Both the position numbers and the translations under genes were made by a program. Below the pieces are notes generated by a model. The model was given only the letters and a program-made list of their open reading frames with translations. It was not told the origin of the DNA and did not search any database. DNA of 64,000 bases from Rhodoblastus acidophilus (lineage in GTDB: Bacteria > Pseudomonadota > Alphaproteobacteria > Rhizobiales > Beijerinckiaceae): contig NZ_JAOQNX010000009.1 in NCBI RefSeq assembly GCF_025961575.1, positions 62,001-126,000 on the forward strand. Reading direction: 5' to 3'. Positions 55,345-64,000 of the stretch are shown here, in pieces (position 1 is the first letter of the stretch; each line of letters starts with the position of its first letter).

Positions 55345-55968
55345 ATGGCCAGACAGGCGCGCACGCCCGAGGCGCGCGAGGCGCGGGTCAAGGCGATCAT
55401 GGCCGCGGCGCTCGACCAGTTCTCGAAAGTCGGCTTCGAGGCCGCGCGCCTCGACGACATCGCCCAGGCCGCGGGCGTCGCCAAGGGCACGATCTATCTT
55501 TATTTCGAGTCCAAGGAGCGCCTGCTCGAAGCGCTGGTCGCCTCGATCATCAGCGCGCCGCTGGAGGCGCTGGAGAATTCGGTCTCGGCCTCCACCGCGC
55601 CGGCAAGCGAACTGTTGCGCGAGTTCGGCGCCTTCATGGCCCAGGGCGCCCAGGACGCCGACCGGCGGCGGGTGATGCATCTTGTGTTTTCCGAAGGCGC
55701 CCGTTTTCCCGCCATCGCCCAGTTCCACCATCGCGAAGTGATCTCGCGCGGCGCCGCCCTGGTGCGCGCCATCATCGCCAAGGGCCGCGCCTCCGGCGAA
55801 TTCGTCTATGACGAGCCCGAGCGTTTCCCCCAATTGATGATCGCCCCGGCGCTGGTCGCCGCGGTCTGGCTGCATGTGTTCGACCCCATCGAAAAACTCG
55901 ACGCGCCGGCGCTGATCGCCGCGCATGTCGACATGCTGCTGCGCGCCCTCACCGGCCGCGCCGACTGA
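55345..55968 (+). CDS. TetR-family transcriptional regulator
   Basis: 207 residues from the ATG at 55345, with GGAGG nine bases upstream. N-terminal HTH (about 15-60: IMAAALDQFSKVGFEAARLDDIAQAAGVAKGTIYLYFESKERLL) and an all-helical C-terminal effector domain of the TetR_C (AefR-like) type (SEGARFPAIAQFHHREVISRG). These often control efflux pumps; no pump gene is adjacent. A perfect palindrome just upstream is a likely self-operator. It is divergent from the CBS-BON gene. Confidence 0.9.
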   Translation: MARQARTPEAREARVKAIMAAALDQFSKVGFEAARLDDIAQAAGVAKGTIYLYFESKERLLEALVASIISAPLEALENSVSASTAPASELLREFGAFMAQGAQDADRRRVMHLVFSEGARFPAIAQFHHREVISRGAALVRAIIAKGRASGEFVYDEPERFPQLMIAPALVAAVWLHVFDPIEKLDAPALIAAHVDMLLRALTGRAD

Positions 55969-56002
55969 AACCATCCGCACGCGACAAAAATGGCGCGTTT
56001 TA

Positions 56003-56018
56003 CTTGACGTACGTAAAG
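56003..56018. promoter_or_regulatory. Palindrome CTTN-ACGTACGT-NAAG, candidate operator
   Basis: Sixteen bases symmetric except one pair (CTTG ... AAAG), centred on ACGTACGT, embedded in TTTTACTTGACG. It lies 35 bases after tetR and 105 bases before the next gene. It could be an operator for the small membrane protein-chemoreceptor operon. Confidence 0.35.
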
Positions 56019-56122
56019 CAAAACCTTGGACCTAAGTCGAATTTTACGGCGAATACTGATTAAATTCGTTGATTATTAAGACGCTTTCGCGACACTCGCC
56101 GCATGTTCGGGGAGAGCCAGAC

Positions 56123-56461
56123 ATGAGTTCGGCGCAGGCGGAAGTCAGGACCGGCGGCCACGGGGCGATCGCGCCTCTGCTGGTGGGGCTCAACCTGTGC
56201 ATCATGGGCGTCGCTCTGTTCGGCCTGGCGCTGCTGCCGGCCGCGGGCGCCCGCACGGTGATCGTCATTCCCCGGCCCTTCGGACAAGATGCGGCGACCA
56301 TCGTGGCGCAAGCTCAAGGCTTTATGCTGCGCGGCGGAATAGCGGGCGCCCTGCTCGCGCGCGGCGACGCGCCGGATTTCGTCCGGCGGCTCTACGCGAA
56401 CGGCGCCCTGATGGTGCTGGACGGCAAGGCCCTGGACGGCTGCGCGTCCGGAAAATCATGA
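56123..56461 (+). CDS. Small single-span membrane protein of unknown function
   Basis: 112 residues from the ATG at 56123 with GGGGAGAG upstream. One membrane helix (about 14-38, [25 protein letters not shown]) followed by a predicted exported domain ([62 protein letters not shown]). It is placed 22 bases before a chemoreceptor gene, so they are probably co-transcribed and it may act with the receptor. The family is not recognised. Confidence 0.7.
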   Translation: MSSAQAEVRTGGHGAIAPLLVGLNLCIMGVALFGLALLPAAGARTVIVIPRPFGQDAATIVAQAQGFMLRGGIAGALLARGDAPDFVRRLYANGALMVLDGKALDGCASGKS

Positions 56462-56483
56462 CGGCGTTGGGAAAGGTTTCTTC

Positions 56484-57938
56484 ATGAACAATATCGATCG
56501 GCTGCGGGCGAATTTCTCTCCGGCCATCATGGGCGTGATCGCGCTGTCGGCGGCGATCGCGGCCACCGTCGCCCTGGTGCGGCTGGACGGCGGCTGGCTC
56601 GCGGCCCTCGCCGCTCTGGCGGTCGCGGGCGGCGCCGGCGCGCTCTGGCTCGTCGACCGCACCGGCCCGGCGACGCGCATGGTCACCTCCGCCGCGCTCG
56701 CCGTCGAGGTCGCGATCCTGGTCTACGCCACCTCCGGCCACGCCTTCCAGATCGACATGCACATGTATTTCTTCGCGGCCCTGGCCATTACCGCGGGCTG
56801 GGTGGACGAGCGGGCGATGATCGCCTTCGCCGGCGTGGTCGCGATCCATCACCTGCTGCTCAATTTCCTCCTGCCCTGGGCGGTGTTCCCCGAGACCGCC
56901 TCCAACCTGCCGCGGGTGCTCATCCACGCCGCGATCCTGATCGCGCAGACCGTGGCGCTGTGCTGGCTGGCGGCGCGCCTGCGCCACGCCTTCGAAGACG
57001 CCGAAAGTCTGCAGGGCGAAGCCGAAAAGACCAGCCGCGCCGCCGCCGAGCGCGCCGTCCACGAGGGACGCCGGGCCGAGGGCGAAAGCCACCGCCGCGC
57101 CGAAATCCAGGAGTCCGTCTCGGCCTTCCAGCGTGAGATCGGCGGCCTCCTGGACAATTTGCGCGGCCAGGCCCGGCAGATGACGCAAGCCAGCCAGTCG
57201 CTCACCTCCGTCGCCGCCTCGGCCTCGCGCGACGCCGACCAGGCGGCGGACTCCTCGCAAGCCTCCTCCGGCGCCATTGGCGCGGTGGCGGCGGCGAGCG
57301 AGCAGCTCTCGCATTCCGTGGCGGAGATCCAGAACCAGATCGGCGGCATGAAGGCGCTGATCGACAAGGTGTTCGGCGCCGCCGCCACCGCGCAGGGCGA
57401 TGTCGGGCAATTGACGGAACAGGCCAACCGCATTTCCGAAGTGGTCGCCATCATCCAGAACATTGCCGGACAAACAAACCTGCTGGCGCTCAACGCCACG
57501 ATCGAGGCGGCGCGCGCCGGCGAGATGGGCAAGGGATTCGCCGTGGTCGCCAATGAGGTCAAGGCGCTCGCCGACCAGACCGGCAAGGCCACCGAGGACA
57601 TCGCCCAGCGCATCGCCGCGATCAACGCCTCGACGCGCTCCACCGTCGACGCCATGGAGGCGATCGCCCGGCACATCGACGAGGCCAGCCAATGCGCCGG
57701 CGGCATTGTCGCCTCCATCGACCAGCAGCGCGTCGCCACCGGCGAGATCGCCGCCAATATTTCCCATGTGGCGCAGAGCACGCGCCATGTCAGCGAATTG
57801 TCGCGGCGCGCCAGCGAACAGACCCGCTCCGCCGACCAGGGCGCGGGAAGCGTCGCCGAGGGGGCGGTGAAGGCCGAGGCCACGACCGACGGGCTGACCC
57901 GCACGGTCGAAGCCTTCTTGAGACGCCTGGCGAGTTGA
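56484..57938 (+). CDS. Methyl-accepting chemotaxis protein with multi-helix membrane sensor
   Basis: 484 residues. Instead of a periplasmic bundle, residues about 13-165 form five or six membrane helices containing His86, Asp91 and His93 ([13 protein letters not shown]) and His122/His123 ([12 protein letters not shown]), which could bind a metal, heme or small ligand. No clear HAMP; a charged coiled coil follows (about 165-225) and then the signalling hairpin with tip [20 protein letters not shown]. The downstream gene for a c-di-GMP enzyme starts 62 bases later. Confidence 0.9.
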   Translation: MNNIDRLRANFSPAIMGVIALSAAIAATVALVRLDGGWLAALAALAVAGGAGALWLVDRTGPATRMVTSAALAVEVAILVYATSGHAFQIDMHMYFFAALAITAGWVDERAMIAFAGVVAIHHLLLNFLLPWAVFPETASNLPRVLIHAAILIAQTVALCWLAARLRHAFEDAESLQGEAEKTSRAAAERAVHEGRRAEGESHRRAEIQESVSAFQREIGGLLDNLRGQARQMTQASQSLTSVAASASRDADQAADSSQASSGAIGAVAAASEQLSHSVAEIQNQIGGMKALIDKVFGAAATAQGDVGQLTEQANRISEVVAIIQNIAGQTNLLALNATIEAARAGEMGKGFAVVANEVKALADQTGKATEDIAQRIAAINASTRSTVDAMEAIARHIDEASQCAGGIVASIDQQRVATGEIAANISHVAQSTRHVSELSRRASEQTRSADQGAGSVAEGAVKAEATTDGLTRTVEAFLRRLAS

Positions 57939-58000
57939 GACGTGCCGGCGCCCCTCCCCCCCAAAAACCTTTCGCAGGCGAGCGACCGGAGGGGGCGCGC

Positions 58001-61000
58001 ATGACGCGCAGCTTCGCGCTGAAAGCCAGCCTGCTCTATGCGGTCGGTTTCCTGATCTACAAGGTCCTGTCCGACCGCCTGCTCGCCCATGTCGTCGACC
58101 ACGACACTTATGTCGTCCTGCAGGGCTACAAGGGCTTCGCCTTTGTCGCGGTCACGACGGGTCTGCTCTATGTCCTGCTGCAGCGCGGCGAGCCGAAACA
58201 GCCGCCCGCGGCCGCGGAAGCCGGGACGCGCGCGCGCGCCATCTTTTCGGTGGCCGCGGCGCTGACGCTGGCCATCCTCGGCGCGGGCTGGCTGGTGTTC
58301 CAGACCATCGTCGCCAATATGGAGCAGAAGGCCCTCGACGAAGTCCGCGCCGTGGCCGAGCTGAAATCAGGCGACCTCGGGCGCTGGCTGCAGGCGCAGG
58401 AGAGCGCCGCGGGATCGCTGGCCTATAATGTCGCCACCCAGGGCCTGCTCGACGACTTCGACCAGCGCGGCGCCGAGATGGGGTCGATCCGCGCCGAACT
58501 GGCGCGGCGCGGCGCGGCGTTCAATTTCGCCGCCGTCGACCTGATCGACGACGAGGCGCGCTCCTATTTCGGCGCCGGCGACGAGCCGCCCGAACTCGCC
58601 GTCGCCGCCGCCAAGGCGTTCGGCGACGCCGCGCCGGCCTTTGTCGGTCTCCATGTCAAGCGCAGCGCCGTCGGCCCGCGCTTCGGCTTCGTCGCGCCGC
58701 TGCCCCAGGCCGGCGCGAACGGGCGCCGCTTCGCGCTCTATGCCGAACTCGCGGCGAGCGACCATCTCTATCCCTTCCTGTCCGACTGGCCGCTGCCGCG
58801 CGCGACCGGCGCCGGCGTGCTCGCGCGCCGCGACGGCGCCGAGGTGCTGTTCCTCAGCGCTTTGCCCGGCGACCCCAATGCGGCGCTGCGCCTGCGCGTC
58901 AGCTTTGCGAGCTCGGAGGCGCCCATCGCCCGCTTCCTGCGCGGCGAATCCGGGGCGATGCGCGGGATCGACCCCATGGCGCGGCCGGTGTTCGCCGCCG
59001 GCGCCAATGTGCCGGGCGCCGGCTGGGCGCTGGTGGCGCGCCTCGACGAGAGCGAGGCGCTCTCGGACAAGAACCATTACGCCCGCATTGTCGGGCTCGC
59101 CATGACCCTCGCCATCGTCGCCGTCTGGCTGATCGCGGGCTTCGTGCTTCAGGGACAGAAACTGGCGCGCGCGCGCGCCGACAGAAAGTTGCAGAAACGC
59201 TTCCAGGTGACCTTCGAACAGGCCGCCGTCGGCATGATCCATGGCGACCTCCACGGCGGCATCCTGCGCGTCAACCGACGCGCCTGCGAAATGTTCGGCT
59301 ATACGCAGGAGGAGATGCTCGCCAATAACGCGCTGCTGATGTCGGCGCCGGAGGGCATGGTCAAGCTCGACACCGACATGGAATGCCTGCGCAGCGGCGC
59401 GCATAGCGAATATTTCGCCGAGCGCCGCTACCAGCGCAAGGACGGAACCTGGTTCGACGCCTCCGTCTCCGTGAGCCTGGCCCGGGGCGAGGCCGGCGAG
59501 CCCGATTATATGATGATCGTGCTCCAGGACATTTCCGGCCGCAAGGCGACCCAGGTCGCGCTGGAGCAGAGCGAGGAGCGCTTTCGCCTGGCGCTCGAAA
59601 GCGCGCGCGAAGGCGTCTGGGACTGGCGTCCCGACAGTGACGAAGCCTATTATTCCCCGGGCTGGAAGGCCATGCTCGGCTATGCCGACGACGAGATCGA
59701 GAGCCACGCCTCGGCCTGGCGGCGCGCGGTGGCCGAAGAGGGCCGCGCCGCGTTTCGTCAGCAATTCCTGGAAATCCGGGCGGGACAGCGGGAGAATTTC
59801 GAGTTCGAGACGCGCATGCGCCATCGCGACGGGCGCTGGCTCGACGTGCTCTCGCGCGCCATCCCCGTCTTCGACGCCAATGGGCGCATGGTGCGCGTGG
59901 TCGGCGCCGACACCGACATCACCGAGCGCAAACGCCACGAATCCCAGCGGCGGCTGGCGAGCGCGGTGTTTGTCAGCACCCATGAAGGCGTCTGCGTCAC
60001 CGACGCGCAGCGCAACATCATCATGGTCAATCCGGCCTTCGAGGAAATCACCGGCTATCGCGAGGCCGAGGTGCGCGGCCAGAACCCGCGCGTGCTGAAG
60101 TCGGGCCTGCACGACGACGCCTTCTACCAGGCGATCTGGCAGGACATCGCCGAAAAGGATTATTGGCGCGGCGAAATCTGGAACAAGCGCAAGGACGGCT
60201 CGGTCTATCCGGAATGGCTGACCATTTCGGCGGTGCGCGACGCCCTTGGCGCGATCACCAATTATGTCGCTCTGTTCACCGACATCAGCCGGGTCAAGGA
60301 ATCCGAGGAGCGGCTGAAATTCCTGGCGCACCACGATCCCTTGACCGCGCTGCCCAACCGCACCCTGCTCAGCCTGCGCATCGCCCAGGCGCTCGGCCGC
60401 GCCCGCAACGCGCCGACCACCGCCGCCGTGCTGTTCCTCGACCTCGACCGGTTCAAGACGGTCAATGACAGCCTCGGCCACGCCGCCGGCGACGAATTGC
60501 TGGCGCTCGCCTCCGAACGCTGGAAACACGCCCTGCGCCCGAGCGACACGCTGGCGCGGGTCGGCGGCGACGAATTCGTCGTCCTGCTCGAAAATGTCCG
60601 GGACGTCCATGAGGCGGAGCAGATCGCGCGGCGGCTGATGGCGGCGACCTCGGCGCCCTTCACTTTGTCGCATGGGCGCGAGGCCTGCGTCGGCCTGAGC
60701 ATAGGCGCGAGCCTGTTCGCCCCCGGCGCCGACGCCGACGCGCTGATCCAGCGCGCCGATTCCGCGCTTTATCTGTCAAAACAATGCGGCGGCGGCGCGC
60801 TGAATTTCTATTCGGAAACGGTGACGGCGGAGGCCAGCGCCCGCCTCGCCATGGAGGCGGGCTTGCGGCGCGCCCTGGAGCGCGGCGAATTCGTCCTCCA
60901 GTACCAGCCGCTTGTGTCGCTGAAAGACCACAGCATGGTCGGCGTCGAGGCGCTGGTGCGCTGGCGCGGGCCCAACGGCCTCGTGCCGCCCGAACAGTTC

Positions 61001-61621
61001 ATCGCGCTGGCGGAAAAGACCGGGCTGATCGTGCCGCTCGGCGAATTCGTCTTGCGCGAAGCCTGCGCGCGGATGAAGGCGTGGCGCGACGCGGGCGCGA
61101 CGATCGGGTCGATCGCGGTCAATTTTTCGCCGGTGCAGATCAGCCGGACCAATATTGCCGAGCGCGTCGCGGCGATCCTCGAGGAAACGGGGCTGCCGCC
61201 GCAATGCCTGGAGATCGAGATCACCGAAACCGCTTTGGCCGAACCCGGCGAAGAGGTCGAAGGCCGGTTGCGCGCGCTGAAAAATCTGGGCGTGCGCCTC
61301 GCCATCGACGATTTCGGCGCGGGGCATTCGTCGCTGTTCTACCTGCGGCGCTTCCCCATCGACAAGCTGAAGCTCGACCGCGATTTCGTCCAGGACATTC
61401 CGCGCGATCCCGTGAGCATGGAAATCGCCGTCGCCATCATCCGGCTGGCGAATTCCTTGCAGGTGACGGCGCTGGCCGAAGGCGTCGAAAACCGCGAGCA
61501 GGCGGATTTTCTGGCGGCGAGCGGCTGTGCGCTGGCGCAAGGCTATCTGTTCGACAAGCCGCTGTGGGAAGAGGAGCTTTTTCAGCGTTTCGGCCTGCAG
61601 GAGACGCGCGCGGCGGGGTGA
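58001..61621 (+). CDS. Membrane PAS-GGDEF-EAL protein (dual c-di-GMP enzyme)
   Basis: 1206 residues from the ATG at 58001 with GGAGGGGG upstream; the frame opens earlier but the preceding part overlaps the chemoreceptor gene. N-terminal membrane helices (about 8-60 and 82-105), a periplasmic sensor (about 110-360), another membrane helix (about 360-382), three PAS domains (about 395-765), then GGDEF and EAL domains. GGDEF is intact (855-859) with an RxxD inhibitory site (RPSD) five residues before it; EAL (983-985) is intact with the later DDFGAG motif. It may make and break c-di-GMP. Clustering with a chemoreceptor points to a motility/attachment decision unit. Confidence 0.93.
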   Translation: MTRSFALKASLLYAVGFLIYKVLSDRLLAHVVDHDTYVVLQGYKGFAFVAVTTGLLYVLLQRGEPKQPPAAAEAGTRARAIFSVAAALTLAILGAGWLVFQTIVANMEQKALDEVRAVAELKSGDLGRWLQAQESAAGSLAYNVATQGLLDDFDQRGAEMGSIRAELARRGAAFNFAAVDLIDDEARSYFGAGDEPPELAVAAAKAFGDAAPAFVGLHVKRSAVGPRFGFVAPLPQAGANGRRFALYAELAASDHLYPFLSDWPLPRATGAGVLARRDGAEVLFLSALPGDPNAALRLRVSFASSEAPIARFLRGESGAMRGIDPMARPVFAAGANVPGAGWALVARLDESEALSDKNHYARIVGLAMTLAIVAVWLIAGFVLQGQKLARARADRKLQKRFQVTFEQAAVGMIHGDLHGGILRVNRRACEMFGYTQEEMLANNALLMSAPEGMVKLDTDMECLRSGAHSEYFAERRYQRKDGTWFDASVSVSLARGEAGEPDYMMIVLQDISGRKATQVALEQSEERFRLALESAREGVWDWRPDSDEAYYSPGWKAMLGYADDEIESHASAWRRAVAEEGRAAFRQQFLEIRAGQRENFEFETRMRHRDGRWLDVLSRAIPVFDANGRMVRVVGADTDITERKRHESQRRLASAVFVSTHEGVCVTDAQRNIIMVNPAFEEITGYREAEVRGQNPRVLKSGLHDDAFYQAIWQDIAEKDYWRGEIWNKRKDGSVYPEWLTISAVRDALGAITNYVALFTDISRVKESEERLKFLAHHDPLTALPNRTLLSLRIAQALGRARNAPTTAAVLFLDLDRFKTVNDSLGHAAGDELLALASERWKHALRPSDTLARVGGDEFVVLLENVRDVHEAEQIARRLMAATSAPFTLSHGREACVGLSIGASLFAPGADADALIQRADSALYLSKQCGGGALNFYSETVTAEASARLAMEAGLRRALERGEFVLQYQPLVSLKDHSMVGVEALVRWRGPNGLVPPEQFIALAEKTGLIVPLGEFVLREACARMKAWRDAGATIGSIAVNFSPVQISRTNIAERVAAILEETGLPPQCLEIEITETALAEPGEEVEGRLRALKNLGVRLAIDDFGAGHSSLFYLRRFPIDKLKLDRDFVQDIPRDPVSMEIAVAIIRLANSLQVTALAEGVENREQADFLAASGCALAQGYLFDKPLWEEELFQRFGLQETRAAG

Positions 61622-61748
61622 CACGCAAAGTTGCGCGCTACAACCCCTGATACCCATAATCCGCTTTCGGCGCGAAGGGTTTCAGCTTAAGCTGCAGCCT
61701 GCGTTGCATAAGCGTTCCTCCCGTTCATTCCAGACCTCGAAGGCGCCC

Positions 61749-62318
61749 ATGCAAAAGCTTAAACTCTGGCTGGCCAGCCGCTGGGTGGCCGCCGCCGGCT
61801 TCATGGCGGCGACGCTCCTCGCCCTTCTGCCCCTGATCGCCGCGGCCTTTGCGGCGCCGCTCGTGCTGCTGTTTCTTCACAGCCCCGGCTATATGGTCCA
61901 CCAGGTGGAGGAGCACACCGGCGACCGCTTCCGCACCTTCGTCAATCAGCGCGTGTTCGGCGGCCGGGAGGCGCTCAGCGTCGGCGCGGTTCTCGTCATC
62001 AACCTCCCCGTGGTCTGGGGGCTCAATCTGGCCGCGCTCTATGCCGCCTATTTCTGGGGGCCCGGCTATGGGCTGGTGGCGCCCTATGCGATGCTGGTGA
62101 ACGGCATCACCCATATCGGCGCTTCCGCGCGCTTCCGCAGCTACAATCCCGGGCTGGGCACGTCGCTGTTCCTGTTCCTGCCGCTCAGCCTGGCGACGCT
62201 TTATGCGATCGGACCGGTCGCGGCGGGATTCCATCTTGCGGGTCTGGGGCTGGCGCTGCTGCTTCACCTGCTGATCATCGCCCATGTGCTCCGGCAGATC
62301 AGGGGGCAGACGGCCTGA
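61749..62318 (+). CDS. HXXEE-domain membrane protein
   Basis: 189 residues from the ATG at 61749. The family signature H-x-x-E-E is present as HQVEE (His51, Glu54, Glu55) after the first membrane helix, followed by conserved FVNQRVFG, NGITHIGASA and a third region LLHLLIIAHVL; five or six membrane helices in all. The conserved His and Glu residues suggest metal binding or hydrolysis inside the membrane, but the activity is unknown. It stands alone before the ntr genes. Confidence 0.8.
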   Translation: MQKLKLWLASRWVAAAGFMAATLLALLPLIAAAFAAPLVLLFLHSPGYMVHQVEEHTGDRFRTFVNQRVFGGREALSVGAVLVINLPVVWGLNLAALYAAYFWGPGYGLVAPYAMLVNGITHIGASARFRSYNPGLGTSLFLFLPLSLATLYAIGPVAAGFHLAGLGLALLLHLLIIAHVLRQIRGQTA

Positions 62319-62342
62319 GGCGGCTCGGTCTCGTCGGTCGGC

Positions 62343-62374
62343 GTGGGTGCCCGGGACAAGCCCGGGCATGACGT
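62343..62374. repeat. Dispersed palindrome (GGGTGCCCGGG type)
   Basis: GTGGGTGCCCGGG-ACAAG-CCCGGGCATGACGT: same build, loop and flanks as the repeat at 49617-49648. It lies in the 71-base gap between two convergent genes. Confidence 0.75.
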
Positions 62375-62389
62375 CCTACAGAAAGCCAA

Positions 62390-63868
62390 TCACCGTGAGG
62401 TGCGCATCAGCCTCACATCGAGGTCGCGGACTTTTTTGCGCAAGGTGTTGCGGTTCAGGCCCAGAAGTTCCGCCGCCTTGATCTGGTTGCCGCGCGTCGC
62501 CGCGAGCGCGATCGAAATCAAGGGATATTCGACCTCGCGCAGGATGCGGTGGTAGAGGCCGGGGGGCGGCAGGTTGTCGCCATGGGCCTTGAACAGCTCG
62601 GTGAGGTGGCGCTCGACCGACATGGCGAGCGATTCATCCGAATGCGCCGGCTGCGCCGACAGCGAGGCCGAGCCGCTGGGCGGCGTCGGGCGCGGCGCGC
62701 CGCTGGCGGAATCGAGCCCCAGCTCCGACACCACGATCTGCTCGGAAATCACATCCTGCGGATAGAGCGCGGCGAGACGGCGGACCAGGTTTTCCAGCTC
62801 GCGGATGTTGCCCGGCCATTTGTAGCGCTTGAGGCGGTCGAGCGCGAGCGGCTCCAAAGATTTGAGCGGCAGGCCCTCGTTGGAGGCCTGGGTGAAGAAA
62901 TGCCGGGCGAGATCGCCGATGTCCTCGCTGCGCTCGCGCAAGGGCGGCAGGCGCAGCGGCACCACATTGAGGCGGAAGAACAAATCTTCGCGGAACAGGC
63001 CCTGCTGGATCAGAACGCGAAGGTCCTTGTTGGTGGCGGCGACGATGCGGACATTGGTCTTGATCGGCGTGCGGCCACCCACAGTGGTGTATTCGCCTTG
63101 CTGGAGCACGCGTAAAAGGCGGGTCTGCGCGTCCATCGGCATATCGCCGATTTCGTCCAAAAAGAGCGTGCCGCCTTCGGCCTGTTCGAACCGGCCGATC
63201 GAGCGGGAGTTCGCGCCGGTGAACGCGCCCTTTTCGTGGCCGAACAGCTCGGATTCGATGAGGTCGCGCGGGATGGCGGCGACGTTGATCGGCACGAACG
63301 GGCCCTTTTTACGCTTGCCGTAATCGTGCAGGGCGCGGGCCACCAGTTCCTTGCCGGTGCCGGATTCGCCGGTGATCATCACCGTGAGGTCGGACTGCAT
63401 CAGTCGCGCCAGCGCGCGATAAATGTCCTGCATGGCGGGCGAACGGCCGACCAGCGGCATGGCGTCGAGATCGTCGGGTTCGGGCGCGCGCAATTTCGCC
63501 CGCGGCTCGCTCATGGCGCGGCCGACAATGGCCAGCAGCTCCTTGAGATCGAAGGGTTTGGGCAGATATTCATAGGCGCCGCGCTCGGAGGCCTTTATTG
63601 CCGTCATAAAGGTGTTCTGGGCGCTCATGACGATGACCGGCAGGTCGGGCCGCGCCTTTTTCACCCGGGGCAGAAGTTCAAAGGCGTTCTCGTCGGGCAT
63701 GACCACGTCGGTGATCACCAGATCGCCCTCGCCGGCCTCAATCCAGCGCCACAGCGTGGTGGCCGCGCCGGTGGTGCGCACGTCATAGCCGGCGCGGGTC
63801 AGCGCCTGGCCGACGACGGTGCGGATGGCGGCGTCATCATCGGCGACGAGAATATTGCCGGTCGGCAT
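62390..63868 (-). CDS. ntrC: Nitrogen regulation response regulator NtrC
   Basis: 492 residues from an ATG behind GGAGG. Receiver domain (about 5-120) with phospho-acceptor Asp54 ([10 protein letters not shown]); sigma-54 activator AAA+ domain (about 140-380) with Walker A GESGTGKE, the sigma-54-contacting loop GAFTGA and [14 protein letters not shown]; then a linker and a Fis-type HTH ([28 protein letters not shown]). Phosphorylated by NtrB under nitrogen limitation, it activates sigma-54 promoters. Directly downstream of ntrB. Confidence 0.96.
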   Translation of the reverse strand: MPTGNILVADDDAAIRTVVGQALTRAGYDVRTTGAATTLWRWIEAGEGDLVITDVVMPDENAFELLPRVKKARPDLPVIVMSAQNTFMTAIKASERGAYEYLPKPFDLKELLAIVGRAMSEPRAKLRAPEPDDLDAMPLVGRSPAMQDIYRALARLMQSDLTVMITGESGTGKELVARALHDYGKRKKGPFVPINVAAIPRDLIESELFGHEKGAFTGANSRSIGRFEQAEGGTLFLDEIGDMPMDAQTRLLRVLQQGEYTTVGGRTPIKTNVRIVAATNKDLRVLIQQGLFREDLFFRLNVVPLRLPPLRERSEDIGDLARHFFTQASNEGLPLKSLEPLALDRLKRYKWPGNIRELENLVRRLAALYPQDVISEQIVVSELGLDSASGAPRPTPPSGSASLSAQPAHSDESLAMSVERHLTELFKAHGDNLPPPGLYHRILREVEYPLISIALAATRGNQIKAAELLGLNRNTLRKKVRDLDVRLMRTSR

Positions 63869-63888
63869 TCAAAAACCTCCAGAAACCG

Positions 63889-64000
63889 TCAGATTTCGCG
63901 ACGGGAATAGACGGGCATCAACATACGGAACACGGTCTTGCGCGGATGCGATTCGCATTCGATGACCCCGCCGTGATCGCCCACGATTTTCGCAACCAAT
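63889..64000 (-). CDS. ntrB: Nitrogen regulation sensor kinase NtrB, 3' end only
   Basis: The last 37 codons before the ntrC gene read [17 protein letters not shown] followed by [19 protein letters not shown], then a TGA at 63889-63891. This is the end of the HATPase domain of NtrB (the DHGG segment after the G2 box, then the RTVFR-like strand). The rest lies beyond the window. It ends 20 bases before the ntrC ATG, so ntrBC is an operon as usual. Confidence 0.85.
   Translation of the reverse strand, partial: LVAKIVGDHGGVIECESHPRKTVFRMLMPVYSRREI

Overview
The window is GC-rich, densely coded chromosomal DNA with one tRNA gene and no phage, insertion sequence or CRISPR array. It looks like an alphaproteobacterium of the Hyphomicrobiales (Rhizobiales), most plausibly a methylotrophic or phototrophic member near Beijerinckiaceae/Methylocystaceae. 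The indicators are a NAD-type formate dehydrogenase (fdsA-fdhD-fdsD), a lanthanide-type methanol dehydrogenase (xoxF), Irr-type iron boxes, an NtrB/NtrC pair, a CtrA-type site before lpxC, and the dispersed palindromes common in this order. The genus is inference.

Layout. 1-5.7 kb: 3' part of a formate dehydrogenase operon and an oxalate/formate-family transporter. 5.9-11.5 kb: iron and redox genes. These are bfd-bfr behind an Irr-like box, a yceI-cytochrome b561-yceI operon divergent from a LysR gene, and a cupredoxin-FTR1 iron-uptake pair behind a second Irr-like box. 11.6-16.6 kb: a chemoreceptor, two tandem small secreted paralogues, small membrane and lipoproteins, an ABC exporter and tRNA-Gly. 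16.6-22.8 kb: a DUF488 gene next to a truncated SRPBCC remnant, a glycine-zipper protein coupled to cyoABCD (bo3 quinol oxidase), and an MHS-family transporter. 22.8-31.2 kb: a histone-H1-like protein, hydrolases, glycerol kinase, xoxF, an SDR and a small XRE regulator. 31.3-38.4 kb: a six-gene membrane complex homologous to hydrogenase-4 and complex I whose large subunit lacks both [NiFe]-ligand CxxC motifs, i.e. an Ehr-type complex. 38.5-44.8 kb: a 1690-residue CheB-CheR-GAF/PAS-histidine kinase with two single-domain response regulators. 45-49.1 kb: lpxC, bamD and recN, separated from their usual ftsZ and ligA neighbours. 49.1-52.3 kb: an intact AbrB-type antitoxin with a wrecked vapC, a hydrolase and ettA. 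52.5-56 kb: a KAP-like membrane NTPase, a CBS-BON protein and a TetR regulator. 56-62.3 kb: a small membrane protein, a chemoreceptor, a PAS-GGDEF-EAL protein and an HXXEE membrane protein. 62.4-64 kb: ntrC and the 3' end of ntrB.

How the genes fit together. C1 oxidation is represented by XoxF (methanol) and formate dehydrogenase (formate to CO2 with NADH). Respiration is represented by cytochrome bo3 and the Ehr-like complex, whose electron partners are not visible. The two Irr-like boxes suggest one heme/iron-dependent regulator oversees iron storage and iron uptake here. Two chemoreceptors, the CheB/CheR hybrid kinase and the dual c-di-GMP enzyme form a large sensory component. The most interesting leads are the non-hydrogenase Ehr operon without a ferredoxin-like subunit, a six-cysteine insertion in the hybrid kinase, a BamD lacking its lipidation cysteine, a decayed VapC beside a preserved antitoxin operator, and several unassigned small secreted or repetitive proteins. 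All assignments come from reading the sequence; no database search was run.
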